Shown one piece after another: positions 21,598 through 33,611 of a DNA stretch of 64,000 nt; within the stretch, counting starts at the first letter, position 1; every line of letters begins with the position of its first letter. A program made the position numbers and the translations under genes. Origin of the DNA: Hymenopellis radicata (lineage: Eukaryota > Basidiomycota > Agaricomycetes > Agaricales > Physalacriaceae); NCBI GenBank assembly GCA_015501595.1, contig JADNRX010000172.1:46929-110928 (forward strand), in the 5' to 3' direction. The notes under the pieces are model-generated. The model worked only from the letters and a program-made list of their open reading frames with translations, was not told the origin of the DNA and did no database searches.

Positions 21598-23126
21598 TCA
21601 GGACAGAAATGAAGCAATGCGTCTAAGGTCCGGCGAAGCGAGGAACCAATGAGGACCCTTCCACCACTTCCACTCATCGTGATTGCTATTAAAGTGGTCC
21701 AGCTCCACCGCCAGCCCGGCCGCTTCAAGCTCTCGCAGCCCTGCGTTCTGGAGCGCAGCAAAGTCACTATCCCCGCAATATAGCCTCAACAACTTCACTC
21801 TCCTCTTCCTAAAAACGCGATGAACTCCATCTTGAGCTCCGTGCACCTTCTTTAGCACTCTCGACTTCCTCGCCGAATTGAACGTCCTTGACCATGACCG
21901 TCAAGACATCGAGCGAAGGTAGAACGGCCGGGTCAGAGAGTTTCGCCATCGTCTCGAGTGTTTTCTGCGGAACGGGCAGCGTGATGCGGTTCACAGACCG
22001 GAAGGCCGGTCTGGTGAGATCAAGATCGGCGAGCAGCTGACCTTTGAGGAGGGAAAGCACCGTCAGCTGGCACCGCGAACGCTCCAAGAACTTCTCGAGG
22101 CTCTCGCATGACGTGGAGGCACAGTCCCGTAGTGTCAGTGTTTCGAGATTGGGAAGCGTAAGAACATCGAGGATAACAGAATGCCGTGTTGAGAACTTCT
22201 TAATCATGGGGAGGACGACGGGAGTGGATGAGGGCTTTCGATGAAAGGAGCGGAGATGCAGCTCTGTTAGGTGTGCATAGGAAGAGAGGTACTGCACATC
22301 CGCAGGAGCGTTCATGGTGGTGCTCAGATGTGTTATGTGAGCCGCACCTGGCGCCTCGAAGAGACGATTATCTCGAAAGTCGGCCTTGCGCAGATTCGGT
22401 GCTTGGAGGAATGTCCGGACAAGGTTTTGGTCTGGGGTATTAGGATCGTATGGGGGCTTCTTGAGGTAAAATTCCTCAAGCAATGGGAGCCTCCCTAGCA
22501 ATCGCGCGGCCAAGTCGAGCTCTGTGACGGCAAAGGAATATACCTCAAGCTCGACCGTGTGCCAGCGGTGAGATTCCTCGACCAGAATCTCTAACAAAAG
22601 TTGGAAGCGAAGTTGGTCGACTACGATATGAACATCATCGTCGCTGTCAGAGTCATCTGAGTTATCGACTGGCAATGGAACTTGGATACCAATGCGGAGC
22701 GGATGTTGTGCAGAACGCCGGAGATGTTCAATGAGAATTCTAGTGGCAGAGAGTGGCTCGGCTGTGATAATGAGGCTGGACCATAAAGCTGTATTCGTAA
22801 GAACGAGATGCCGCCAAGGGGCACAGATATGACCCAACGTCCATGGCGCAGATTTGGTGTCCAAACTATTCGAAGGGCGGCGGGAGACCATCTCGAAGAT
22901 ATGCAGCCATATTTCAGGCGGAAGCCGCGTGATGGATGGGATGGGGCATCGATGTCCATACTTGAAATCTAATGAGTGATTTAACTATGAGTGCAGAAAT
23001 GGACAGCTCCCACTTACGAAAATCGCTTGTGATGTTATGAGAATGAAAACTTCCCGTGTATACTAAAGTGCGGTGGTGGGAGAGTTGCCAAAGGCTTGAT
23101 GGCAACTTGATGGTGGTCAAAGCCAA
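21598..23126 (-). CDS. F-box / leucine-rich protein
   Basis: Exon one (23126-23018) and exon two (from 22968) join to a protein whose residues about 45-60 read 'ITRLPPEIWLHIFEMVSRR', a clear F-box start, followed by 'ICAPWRHLVLTNTALWSSL', the usual continuation in mushroom F-box proteins. The remaining about 370 residues carry spaced leucine motifs ('LPLLEEFYLKKP', 'LPNLETLTLRDC'), consistent with leucine-rich repeats that recruit substrates to an SCF ubiquitin ligase. An acidic stretch 'SDDSDSDDD' interrupts them. Frame is lost near 21850; the C-terminus continues in another frame ('LLRLYCGDSDFAALQNAGL') down to a stop at 21598, again suggestive of one missing base. F-box proteins of this type form very large families in Agaricomycetes. 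Confidence 0.72.
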
Positions 23127-23250
23127 GTGTGACTTTCACGTGCTCGCGCATGCCGGTGGCAGTGGCGCACTTTGACTTAAAAGTTTACGGTTTGCCCGAT
23201 GGACAGAGCCTTACAAGTTCAACGTAATACATCTTCTAATCTGTTTGTGC

Positions 23251-24146
23251 TCATAGCGCTTTGTAAATCTCCTCCTTGTTCTCGCCTTCAATAGCATCTT
23301 CCCCGCTGCTTATCCATCGCTTTACTGCATCACCCAAGTCCTCTTCTCCACCCAACAGATCGACCCAACCTCCAAGCCAACCTTTCTGCGCCTCTTCCAG
23401 CAATCTCACGGCTGCTTCAGGACATCTGCACGCGACACCAATCCCTTCGCCCTAGTCTTCCCTAGCTGTACCTTCCCAGAGGCTGCTCCATCACTCAGAC
23501 CCCCCGGCCGCAACAAGATGGCCGCGAAGGGCGACGCGTTCGAAGCCGCGTTGCGTTTGTGCGCAACAGCAGTTAGACATTCGTCGGCCGAGAGCTTTGC
23601 TTTGTAGTATGCGGGCAGGACCTCCTTATTCATGCGTTCGACAATTGCCCAGTCTTCGTCGGACCACCACGGTGCTTTCTGTCGACGAGAAGACAACGCG
23701 GAGACTGTAAGGAAAGCTTTGATGCTCGGTGTGGCCGCTGCTGCTCTGGCGAACGCGCAGGCCGCGACGTCATCGATGGCATGTGTACGAGAGGACCCGC
23801 CTTTCCCACCAGCGCCTGCTGCGTGTAAGAATTCCAGGCTTATGAACCGTGAGAGAGACTGACCTGCACTCCAAAGTATCCAGTCAGGATTGACCTTGTC
23901 CAGGACGCGTTTAGCATCGGACGGGCTAGCTACGTCTTCCAAGCTGTCGACAAGAACATCCAGCTTTCCGACGTCGCTTCCAGTGGCGTTGGAGCCTGCA
24001 TTCTTGATGTCCGACTCTTGGGCAGGATCCCGGATCAGACTGGTGACCGACCAGCCGCGGGAGAGGAGACGGGGCGTCATGAGTAGAGACACCTTTCCAT
24101 GACCACCAAGAAGGAGAATTCGTGGGTTGGCAACTGGGACGGACAT
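23251..24146 (-). CDS. NAD(P)-binding Rossmann-fold protein (YMR090W/NmrA-like)
   Basis: The protein begins 'PRILLLGGHGKVSLLMTPRL', a Rossmann turn of the atypical short-chain dehydrogenase type (GGHGKV in place of GxxGxxG). Later blocks 'HAIDDVAACAFARAA', 'KAPWWSDEDWAIVERMNKEV', 'AYYKAKLSADECL' and 'LRPGGLSDGAASGKVQLGKT' are those of the fungal family that includes yeast YMR090W; the Tyr-x-x-x-Lys of 'YYKAK' is the usual catalytic pair. Substrate unknown; probably cytosolic. A 45-base in-frame intron appears after 'ILWSA'. One base is missing near 23421 (CCC to CC); past it the frame continues 'AAVRLLEEAQKGWLGGWVDL' to a stop at 23251. Neighbours are an F-box gene and an MFS gene, with no evident shared role. 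Confidence 0.75.
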
Positions 24147-24406
24147 GGTTCAAGTCAAGAAGGATGCCTTACTAATGCTGGCTTCGCGATCGCCATCGCA
24201 CGTCATCTGGTTTGCCTCCGCGGCACGAGACGCGTCGCGACGCGTTCATCGAGAACATGTTGGATCGATGTGAAAAGAATCTTGTACAGGGAAAAATCAC
24301 AATCGTAGAGCGCGTCTATATCGAGGAGGCCCTAACCTTGGCCAAGAGAAAAGAATATGCTGTTACACACAGATAACTATTACTCTTATTCTGGAGAGGG
24401 CCATCT

Positions 24407-26605
24407 CTATTCCACGCGTCGAGGAGCCCGAGGAATCAGCGCCCACACTCCCAGCATTGTGCACATCATAGATACGACACTGGACGAAAGTCAGCCGCTT
24501 CGTTCTATGCTCAAGAAAAACTCTTACAACGGTTGTAACGAGCGAATACCAAACTTGGAAGCAAGAACACCTGTAACGAGTGGCAAGACGGCCGAGCCAG
24601 ACACGCCAACGCCTGTGATCCATCCGACGCTGCCCGTTAATAACCAGGCGGGCAGAATACGAGATGCATGGTCGACGAGAATTGGATACATAGGTCCGAG
24701 AAGCATGCCAATAAACGATACCTGGGGTGTTGGGTAAGAACGAGGACACTGACGAGGCGGCGAACGCCATACAGCTATAGCGTTTTCGATGATGGATGGC
24801 ACAAACCAAACGGTAAGTTCGAGCCTTTTATTATTGAGTTTCGAGCCCAAGGCATGTTTCGACACTCACGCGATGATCAATACTGCATACAAGAAGACGA
24901 CTCGATGTTCTCCGACCTAGACAATATATTTTTCAGTGCGAAGAATTCCCTAGGGGATAGCCAAACCTTCTTGCTGAACCAAACCAAAGCCAACGGCCAA
25001 CGGTAAGACCTGTCGGATGGCGGTAAGAAGATAGATCGTCTCAGTTGAAGTCAATCAACCTACCACCGAAAAATCCAGAGGAAATATATCCAGCGCTGGG
25101 CCCACCACCCCTCTCACTGATAATGAACGTTACAATCCAGCCTCAGAAGCATAAGTGAACGCGGTTTTAAAAACAACAGTTTCATGCGGCATACCTCCAA
25201 GCGTAATTTCGACACCAATATAAACGAGGGCAAAGATAGCGAGGAAATGGACCGATTTAATACGAAATATGGCACGGTAGATGTTTTGACCGTTTGCGCT
25301 TTCACCTTCGACAGGATGTTGGCCCGCTTCGGCGAGGATATCTGCAAAAAGCGCCACATGGATACAAAGAGCATCAGAACAAAGAATAGACCAACCTTCC
25401 TGGCGCCGGAAGCGAAAGACTAAGCACAGTACGGCGGTATTCGAGACTGCGATGCCAGTTGATATCAAGAAGTGATACGACCAGTGTCGAGTTCCTGCGA
25501 AGTGCGTAGCCACCAGGGGAGATGTAAATGCGCCGACACCTTTACGCATCACAGTAATGAGTATGAAGTAGGGCGTTTGATTTAGAACGAATTACCATAT
25601 GTAGCCAGTACGAGGCTCAGTTTCGTTGTTTGATGCATGCTAGCAACAAATCCATTCCCTTGAGCAAACTTCAAGAAATGAGACTTCCTCAAGAGCTATC
25701 GTGACAATGGAACTCACTTGCAGGGCGTTTCCGAATCCGCACAGAAAATATCCAAATACCATGACTGGAAACGGCGGCGCCGGGCTCGAAATAGCGTATG
25801 CCACAAGCGGGAATATCGATCCAAGGACAACGGTCTACGAAGCGTGCCATTAACGAATGTAAGCTGACACCACGACAACTTACCTTTCCAAAACCAAGCC
25901 TATCATTCAACCATACATTCATACCGGCACCGATAAGGTAGCCCTTCGGATGGCTTATTAGTCTCGACTGCCGGAGGACGAGCACAACCACTCACGACGC
26001 AGCCAAAGACGAATAGCATGGACACGATGGAAAAGTTGGTCTGACACGAAATTCATGTCAGATTTTTCTTGCAGGATAAAGCAGGAGACGAACGTACATG
26101 ATAATACTCTTGCATCTTCGGTAGCAGAGGACCCGTCGCCCCGTCGTTCCAGCCCTGCATAAAGAAACACCAGCAAAGCGTGGCGAAATGGATCATAGAG
26201 TACCGCCTCTGCTTTCTGGCTGTCTCGGCGTCACAGCTTGCGCACGGACATGTATATTTGGAATCGTGACCATCGGTTGCACGCGCGCAAGTGTAGGCGC
26301 CGTATAGATGCTCTTGCCGTCGTCAACTCCGAGTGTTGCCGGCTCGGACATCGCATCCTTGAACGTCATGGTCGCGTCGGAACGTACGCGTACAGCAGAT
26401 GGCCGCCTGGCGCGGTACGAAGGGAGAGGATGGAGTTCATAGGCCGTATCGACATTGCCGGGCTCCGAGTCTCTTGCTAGTCCACTGATATCGATGGTCT
26501 CTTCCTCGATGACTACAGGCATGAGACTTGAGCAGATGCATTGGATCATGGCAATGACTCACGGTGGCTGGGACGCTCGATGACAGCCATGGGGAAGGAC
26601 GACAT
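24407..26605 (-). CDS. Major facilitator superfamily transporter
   Basis: The start ATG at 26605 opens 'MSSFPMAVIERPSH', spliced to a polar N-terminal region of about 120 residues. Membrane segments follow in separate exons: 'FATLCWCFFMQGWNDGATGP', which is the first helix with the motif 'GWNDGxTGPLLP' that marks fungal FHS-like / bypass-of-stop-codon MFS proteins, then 'FSIVSMLFVFGCV', 'VMVFGYFLCGFGNALQ', 'GVGAFTSPLVATHFAG', 'LAIFALVYIGVEITLGG', 'LTVWFVPSIIENAIAVS' and 'VGWITGVGVSGSAVLPLVTG', ending in 'GVWALIPRAPRRVE'. About 12 helices are expected. It would move a small solute across a membrane; substrate unknown. The frame changes between the N-terminal tail and helix one (near 26210) and again in the C-terminal half, so the model is approximate. 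Confidence 0.7.
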
Positions 26606-28266
26606 GGCAGTGAGTGGAGTGCAGAGAGAGTAGACAGACCCTCGAAATCTTCTTAAATGAAAGACCTATGCCGTTAGAGCGTGCTCTGTTTGTGTAAATC
26701 CCTGCATCGTCCTTTCCTTGATTCCTTTAGTACGTTGGTTTATTAGTCAATTGGCAGGCGGGAGGTCAAGATAAACAATCAGCTGCCAGATAAACGATCA
26801 GCTGGGCTGGCGTCTCCGCGTATAACGTTGCAAGAAGGTAGGAGAGGGGAATTTCCTAAGCGTAATAACGTAATAAAAAACCGTAGGTCGCCCGTGGGTG
26901 AAGAAGGCAAGATGCGCGAAGGGAAAAGGCTGAATCCTCAAAATGGCATGGAATAAAAACAGTTTCACGGTGTTTTCTCGGATAAATCATCTTGAATACC
27001 AGCGGGTCAGTCAGTTCATAGATCTTTATCTTCAGAAATCAACGTCGCACCGTTAGCGGCGTGCTTAGTTGGCGTTACGTACTAGTAACAAGTAAGATTA
27101 AATGAGACGCGAGAACTCTAGGCGGGACAGCGGTTGCGTAGGAAGAATGGAGGTAACATATCAAGATGTTAGGATAGACTGGAAGAAGCGTCAGTCAAAG
27201 AGGTAATATGAGGACAGAGTAAGAGATACCGACATTCTGGATCTGTGGTCAAGCCACCAAGATCGTAGTCAACGAATATCGTCCTAGCGGGAGCTCAAGT
27301 ACCAGAGAAAGACCAGCGGTAGGAGGCCGAAACCATGTACAATGCTCCCTGGAGGCGAACTGACCCGTCGCCCTTGCGATGACTACAGAATCATGATCTC
27401 GTCATAGAGAGGTGACTGTTAGTCTTGGAGTTTGGAACTTCTCTAAAAACGTCCTACGGAACGGTGTCAGCTTCGAGGAAAGCATACGAAAGAGAGATGA
27501 AGTTCAGAAAAGCGGGTCAATGCCCGAAGGTAGCTGAGATAGGTTTCTGCAGTGCGAGATACTCGCGTAAAGCCAAATGCCTCAAACATCATATGGACAA
27601 GATGACGGTGACAGTGATAAGACTCACGAAGGGCGGAAGTCGCATTCCTCAGAACCCGACGCTTGCCGGACATAAATCCAGGCTTTGCTATTTCACTAGA
27701 AAACCAATAGATCAATAACCGCGAACGAATAAGAAGGAAATGAAGTATCAGAAAAAGCGGGCTAATGCCCGAAGGTAGCTGAGATAAGTTTCTGCAGTGC
27801 GAGGTACTCGCATAAAGCCAAATGCCTCAAGACATCATATGGAAAAGAAGATAAAACATGGAACGACGGCTCACCAGTCAGAGAGGGCATCTCTAGAGCA
27901 ATCAGCCGGTTCTACACAAACATCACGCGAATAGTTTGTAGTGAGCGAGGACGTCGTTGGTGGTCGCGGAGACTGAGAGAAAACTGTGACGAAGATTTTT
28001 CGCAATTTTTCGCTGTCACACGATGGACTTTCGGCGATGTCCGGAATAACCCTGCTTGACAGGCGCTCTTGATGGATTGATTTTCACTGAGTGGAGTGAA
28101 ATCGCATGAGATCCCACTGAATACTATGGCCAGCTCAAAGGACGTTCGCGCCAGGCCCCTCTTCATTCCGCCACGGACGTTTACAAGAAGAGAACAAGTT
28201 AATTCGACTGGGTTACAACAACAAATCTCAATTAACGGTGGACACGTTCAGCCTGTGCTGCCAGAC
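26606..28266. other. 1.66-kb intergenic region with a direct repeat
   Basis: No supportable gene. Several AT-rich stretches lie at 26680-27060. The only structure is a direct repeat described separately (27499-27851). Short frames on both strands overlap this repeat and look non-coding. Confidence 0.45.
27499..27851. repeat. Imperfect direct repeat, two copies of about 107 bases 242 bases apart
   Basis: Copy one (27499-27604) and copy two (27741-27851) share blocks such as ATGCCCGAAGGTAGCTGAGA, TTTCTGCAGTGCGAG and AAAGCCAAATGCCTCAA with a handful of substitutions and one-base gaps. No coding or structural RNA role is evident. Confidence 0.65.
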
Positions 28267-28563
28267 TCAAGCGCAAACAATCTGAAAAATTTCAGCACTG
28301 GCGTTGAAGACAGAGAGATGGAATCACCTCGCAGCACTTGACTGCATTGCCGGGGCCATTGAGGCCGCACGATACCCAGTCAGATGCGCATCCCTCGCTG
28401 ACGGGCACGAAGACCTGCGAAGGAAGTTAGAGATCAGAACATCATCAAAGGATACACAACTCACGCAGCCACGCTTGTCAAGCCCGTCCGCAGCGTCCGC
28501 GCTGGGAACGGCGACCGCAAGGGAAGCGAGAGCAGCAAAGAGGGTGAAGAACTTGAACTGCAT
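28267..28563 (-). CDS. Small secreted cysteine-rich protein, 66 residues
   Basis: Three short exons (28563-28465, 28414-28328, 28281-28267) with GT..AG introns of 50 and 46 bases join without error. The first 18-20 residues ('MQFKFFTLFAALASLAVAV') form a textbook secretion signal. A 'DKR' site just before the first Cys resembles a Kex2 cleavage site. The mature part contains six cysteines, ending 'KCCEIVCA'. The spacing is C-x7-C-x6-C-x11-C-C-x3-C by my count. The adjacent Cys pair recalls hydrophobin-like or effector-like small secreted proteins, but eight cysteines are needed for a hydrophobin and only six are here. A TATA box lies about 90 bases upstream. Function unknown. Confidence 0.75.
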
Positions 28564-28650
28564 GTCAATATGAGAGATTTGTTGGCTTGCAGAGTACTCG
28601 ATGAGTAACTTCAGTTTGTTGAGGCTCCAAGGTGCCCATCCTTGGAGGCA

Positions 28651-28656
28651 TTTATA
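28651..28656 (-). promoter_or_regulatory. TATA box of the small secreted protein gene
   Basis: The minus strand reads GGTATAAATGCC about 90 bases before the ATG at 28563, leaving room for a short leader. Confidence 0.5.
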
Positions 28657-28659
28657 CCT

Positions 28660-29866
28660 GTCGGACACCGTCGACGCTCACCAAAGCAGTGTCGCTTCTC
28701 CGCCCGACGCCGCGAGCGCCTGTGGAGCCCATTAGCCAGGTATCCGAGCACCACAAGCACCTGATGACCAGGTTCCGCAGGCAGAATTGCATCGTGGCGC
28801 TTTCAAACCTGCAAAGTCTTCGCGCCGAAGAATAACTGAAACACCGCCTCCTGCGGATGAGGAAGACCAAATTCTCCGGCGCTGGGTAAGGCCTATGTCA
28901 CAGTGTGTATGGGCGATCCGAGATGATGTAGACCGTAGATTTTAGACTTTCGCAAATCCGAACGAGCGCCCGTAGAGGATCTTCATATTATCCGTATTCT
29001 GCGGCCGATGAGCTCGCCCTCATCGCAAGAAACATGTAACTTGATTTCCGCTTAGCGTTAGCGTACTAGATTGAGAAAGCGGTATCAGGAAGCAGGATAA
29101 CAGCATTGCGATAAGTCTGTTTGTGTATATCAGAGATACATTGCAATGGGAAGAAATGAACGAATGACACACCTCAGGTAACCTACGAGCATTGAATCCG
29201 TCTCGCGATAGGTATCGAAGCTAGCGTTGTATGGAGAGGTGACGCTCCTCTGGACCATGAAATTGAATTAGCAAGCCATCCAGTAAATTCTGGAACGATT
29301 AATTGAATTTCACGTCTATCCTCGTCTATCGTTGGTAGAGAGCCGCATCCAGTGGCGTTACCTTGCTTGCCAACTCATCCAAAAGGCCATGGGCATTGAC
29401 ACTGAGCTGAGCGATAAATAGGAAGCGCGCTCGAAGTCAGGCCAAAAAATTCGGAAATAATCTCAATCGGGGGGTCGAGGATACCGGTGATGTTGACGAC
29501 GGCGGCGACGCATGTGACGGGATAGGCGGGACGCGAGACGAAGGGATACGAGGCGTGGTGACTACGCGAATCCTATACGGTAGACCGGAGGACTACGTTG
29601 TTCTGGAAATATGTGGAGGAAGACGCGAGGATCCGTTCTCCATGTTTGCTTTGAGCTTGTCGGCAGCGGAGATGTCATTGCATTAGCTGGTGGAAGGCCG
29701 GCGTAGAGCCCTTGAGCGAAATCGGATGTCAGCACAGTAGTCTTCGGCTTCGTTGTCGTTTAGAGCAAGAGCACTCACGTGCTCCATTTGCAGCTTTACC
29801 CTCATTGCTCAACCATGATGATATTGGCACCGTAACGACATCTTAACTCATTGCTTTAACACCACA
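28660..29866. other. 1.2-kb intergenic region
   Basis: No clear gene. On the minus strand at about 29325-29422 the frame 'LFIAQLSVNAHGLLDELASK' followed by 'VTPLDAALYQR' resembles the turn of an ankyrin repeat ('..TPLDAAL..'), but it stops and no neighbouring repeats were found. It may be a gene relic. The rest shows nothing. Confidence 0.25.
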
Positions 29867-30537
29867 ATGTCCCAAATCATACCGCGGGTCTTTAGATCTG
29901 CGCCCGCGTCCCTCCGGTCCTTCAGCACCACCCGTCCCTCCGCCGAATTCCACTTTGATACACACCACTTTGTCCAGCGCCTCGAGCGCGAAGGGCTGAA
30001 CCGCGCGCAAGCCGAGGGCATCATGACAGCACTCGCAGAGGTCGTCGACGAGTCCATACGAAACATGTCGTCCAATATGGTCACCAAAGCGGACCAGGAG
30101 AAACAGCATTACACTCAGCAAGTCGACTTTGCGCAACTCAAATCTGAGCTGCTTTTGGTCTCGAAAAACGACCTGGCTTCGCTCAAGGGCGCACACGATC
30201 AGCTGCAGACCGAGGTCGAACGACTCAAGGCGCGATTAAGGGAGGAGGTGACACGGACGCAGGCGGGGGTCAGGTTAGATTTAAATCTGGAGAAGGGGCG
30301 GATGAGGGAGGAGGGCAAGAAGCAGGAACTCAAAGTTCGAGAGGTCGATACCCGGATTGAGCAGGAGATCGCCGCGTTGCGAACCGGCATTCAGATGAGC
30401 AAGGCCGCAACGTTGCAGGTCCTTGTGGGTTCGGTGAGTCCTTGCTTATCATGTCGTTGACCTTGGCACTGATATGTATATGGGCAGTGACTGGTGGCGC
30501 GGCGCTGTTGATGGCGTATGTACGCTTTAGGGCATAA
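29867..30537 (+). CDS. Mitochondrial DUF1640 coiled-coil protein (FMP32 / CCDC90 family)
   Basis: The protein starts 'MSQIIPRVFRSAPASLRSFS' followed by 'TTRP', an Arg/Ser-rich amphipathic stretch typical of a mitochondrial presequence. 'FDTHHFVQRLEREGLNRAQA' is the family hallmark (Phe-Asp-Thr..Leu...Gly...Gln-Ala/Ser), followed by a long predicted coiled coil rich in Glu, Lys and Leu up to 'EQEIAALRTGIQMSKAAT', and a final short membrane segment 'GGAALLMAYVRF' encoded by a small second exon after an intron near 30433-30487. The family includes yeast FMP32 (cytochrome oxidase assembly) and human MCUR1/CCDC90B. It is likely an inner-membrane protein. The splice phase at the last intron needs a GTTCGG donor or one base correction. 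Confidence 0.8.
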
Positions 30538-31079
30538 TATCAGTAGATTTGTGCGTGCCCTTCCCATTTACCACTCTCTCCTACTAACGCCCACCAAGAT
30601 CCTATTCATTTCACTCCGATTCTAATTGTATTCATCGCCAAACTCAAAGAGTCTAAGCAAAGCTAGGCAACTACCAATGAGCATCACAAGCTTTCTTCTC
30701 CTTCGTTTGCTTAACGCCGAGGTAACAATATCAGATTATGCCAGACACAGAATTGCTCCGTATCGGTGAAAGCTAGCCTGGACAACATTCTTGCTTGAGG
30801 TCAACTGTCGGATTACTATGTACCATTCAGATCCATTCAATCAGGTTCACTGGCTGCAAAATGGAAACGAAACGTTTCAGCATTTGCGGGATGCGCAGCC
30901 GTGGAGATCAACTATGGGTATGAGGCGAGAACAGAGCAGCTCATAGCGTCGTCAAGAGTTAGATGTAAACTTGGTATTGACGCGAGATTGATTGGTGCTC
31001 TGTTATCTTATCTGTTACCGGCGGCAATATTTTTTTCTATCTGCTAAATTGACCTGAATCATCTTGTCCAGAAACCATC
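30538..31079. other. Intergenic region upstream of ADE17
   Basis: About 540 bases with no supportable gene. It should contain the terminator of the upstream gene and the promoter of the purine gene; no clear TATA box or purine-regulator site was identified. Confidence 0.35.
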
Positions 31080-33171
31080 ATGTCGAAACCCATCGGTCCT
31101 TGATTTCTTCCAGCCTTGCACATCTGTAGCTGAATCTCTTCGTTAGCGCTGCTTTCCGTGTACGACAAGACTGATCTACTCGACTTGGCCCGTGGCCTTG
31201 ACGCTGCTGGCGTTCGACTGCTTGGATCTGGCGGACTGCCAAGAAAATCAGAGATGCTGGCATTGCTATCGAGTGAGTCCTGGAATTAATTGTTCCTTTG
31301 ACAATCTAACCTGGCACTTCAGAGATGTCTCCGATATCACGAAAGCACCAGAAATGCTCGGCGGACGAGTCAAAACCCTCCACCCCGCTGTTCATGGAGG
31401 TACACAGTCAAACTCTTTCAAGGTTAGCAAGGCTAACTAGTTTAACAGGAATACTTGCTCGAAGCATCCCGTCCGACGAAAAAGACCTCAATGCGCAAGG
31501 CATCTCGCCCATCTCCATTGTCGTATGCAACTTGTACCCTTTCACCGAGACCATCTCGCAGCCCAATTGCACCCTAGCCAATGCCGTCGAAGAGATTGAT
31601 ATCGGTGGAGTCACCCTCCTCCGTGCCGCCGCCAAAAACCACGAGCGCGTCTCTGTCCTTTCCGATCCATCAGACTATACCGATTTCTTAAAATCGTGGA
31701 AGGAGGGTAACGGCGACGTTGGCCAGTCTCTGAGGAGCAAGCTTGCGCTAAAGGCGTTTGAGATGACGGCCAAATACGACGAAGCGATCAGTGGATACTT
31801 TAGGGAACAGTACGCTACTGGAGCCGCGCCTCTTGCTGGCCATGTGCAGAGGATGCCTCTCCGGTACGGCGCTAACCCTCACCAAAAGCCCGCCCAGGCC
31901 TTTGTTGCTGATGGTCAATTACCTTTCAAAGGTAGACATCATTATTTCATTCCATTACATGTTCTTAAAACGTCGCGGTCATAGCTCTCTGTGGATCTCC
32001 GGGATATATCAATCTCCTGGACGCCCTCAACTCGTATGCGCTTGTCAAAGAGTTACAAGAGGCCCTTGACCTCCCTGCTGCCGCGTCATTCAAACACGTC
32101 TCGCCTGCTGGTGCTGCGTTGGTATCGAACTCAATGACACCGAAAAGAAGGTCTACGCCGTTGATGACTTGAAAGCGCCTCTCACTCCCTTAGCCTCGGC
32201 TTATGCTCGTGCTCGCGGTGCTGACCGTATGTCGTCGTTCGGCGACTTCATTGCTCTCTCTGCTCCTTGTGATCTTGCGACCGCCGAGATCATCTCGCGT
32301 GAAGTGTCCGATGGTATCATCGCCCCAGGATACTCTGAAGAAGCTTTCAAAATCCTTGCTAAGAAGAAAGGTGGCAAATACTGTGTTTTGGAGGTAAGAC
32401 ATCCGCGTTAGAATCCTCCAAGGTAGCTCATTTCTTCCAAGATCGATCCGACCTATGTTCCTCCTCCAGTCGAGACTAAACAGGTGTATGGAATCAGTTT
32501 ACAGCAACTCCGAAACAACTGCAAGATTGATGCTCAGCTTTTCGAAAACATCGTTACCAAGAACAAGGAGGTAAATGACACTATTCGCCTTGTGAATCCA
32601 GGACGTTGACAGTCTGTAGCTTCCGTCTTTGGCCGTCACTGATTTGATCGTTGCAACCTTGGCTCTCAAATACACGCAATCTAACAGCGTCGCGTATGCT
32701 CTTCGCGGTGGCATCATCGGTCTCGGAGCAGGCCAACAATCGCGTATCCACTGTACGCGTCTTGCTGGCGGCAAAGCTGATCTATGGTGGCTCCGACACC
32801 ATCCGACCGTCGTCAACCTCGCCTTCAAGAAAGGCACCAAGCGCGCAGAGAAGGCCAATGCCATTGATCTTTTCGTTTCGGGCGAGCCATTGGAGGGTGC
32901 GGAGAAGGCCGAGTGGGAGGGCCGGTTCGAGGGCACGATTCCTACCTTGAGTGAAGCAGAGAGGAAGGAATGGGCGGCGCAATTGGACGGCGTGGCGTGC
33001 TCGAGCGACGCTTTCTTCCCCTTCCCGGACAACGTGCATCGCGCGAAGAAGAGCGGCGTTAGGTACTTGGCGGCGCCGAGTGGAAGTGTTATGGATGCTG
33101 AATGCATCAAGGCGGCGGATGAGCATGACCTGGTCTTTGCGCACACGTCGCTCAGGCTGTTCCATCATTGA
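31080..33171 (+). CDS. ADE17: Bifunctional purine biosynthesis enzyme, AICAR transformylase / IMP cyclohydrolase
   Basis: The ATG at 31080 lies in a 16-base first exon ('MSKPI'), then '[20 protein letters not shown]'. The IMP cyclohydrolase part shows '[17 protein letters not shown]' and 'NLYPF'; the transformylase part shows '[16 protein letters not shown]', '[11 protein letters not shown]', 'SFGDFIALS', '[12 protein letters not shown]', '[18 protein letters not shown]' and '[17 protein letters not shown]'. The enzyme does the last two steps of de novo IMP synthesis in the cytosol. The Lys-His of 'FKHVSPAG' and the His of 'RIHCTR' are active-site residues in the family. About six introns. 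Two single-base losses interrupt the frame, near 31235 (GGAACT to GGACT, in the 'GSGGTAKKI' block) and near 32117 (GCCGTT to GCGTT); everything else is conserved, so a working gene with sequence errors is likely. The length fits the usual 590 residues. Confidence 0.9.
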
Positions 33172-33611
33172 AGAGGGAAGAAAAGGGAAGAAACGAAGGA
33201 ATGTATTGTTATGCCTGTGTATCTTGACACATATCTAGGTCGCATTGCTTGTGTATATGGTCCTCAACGGACTGTTGTGTCAATTTACTGATCAGTCAGC
33301 TTTTTGATTCATGAAGAAGGGATATTTTGCTTTCCTTTCTCTTTTTTTCTATCAGAAGCTCGAGATATAACCCTTAGCTTAGACTCAAGCGTCCACAATG
33401 AGGGCCAGCCAATAATCGTTCCTTGCGGCCAAAATTTACTGTTTGACAGTCTTGAATTTTGTCACCCGGGTGACCTTTTCCCGCAGAGGTTTACGCGCTG
33501 GCCACTACATATAAACCCTAACCCTGCTAGTCTGCCATTTATGATCGGCGATCGGACCGGCTTTCCCACTTGTCTTTGTACCGCCACCTCGTTCTGGTTG
33601 GCGCGCTTGAG
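33172..33611. promoter_or_regulatory. Region between ADE17 and SPT20
   Basis: It holds a pyrimidine-rich tract (about 33330-33350), a CCAAT motif near 33407 and a TATA-like ACATATAAACC near 33507-33517, about 100 bases before the SPT20 ATG. No gene is supported. Confidence 0.4.

Noticed and set aside
28267..28563. Hydrophobin identity for the small secreted protein.
   Set aside because: Only six cysteines and a single CC pair; hydrophobins need eight with two CC pairs.
33515..33530. Telomere-like CCCTAACCC string (also the complement near 58320).
   Set aside because: Only one and a half repeat units; far too short to mean a telomeric tract.
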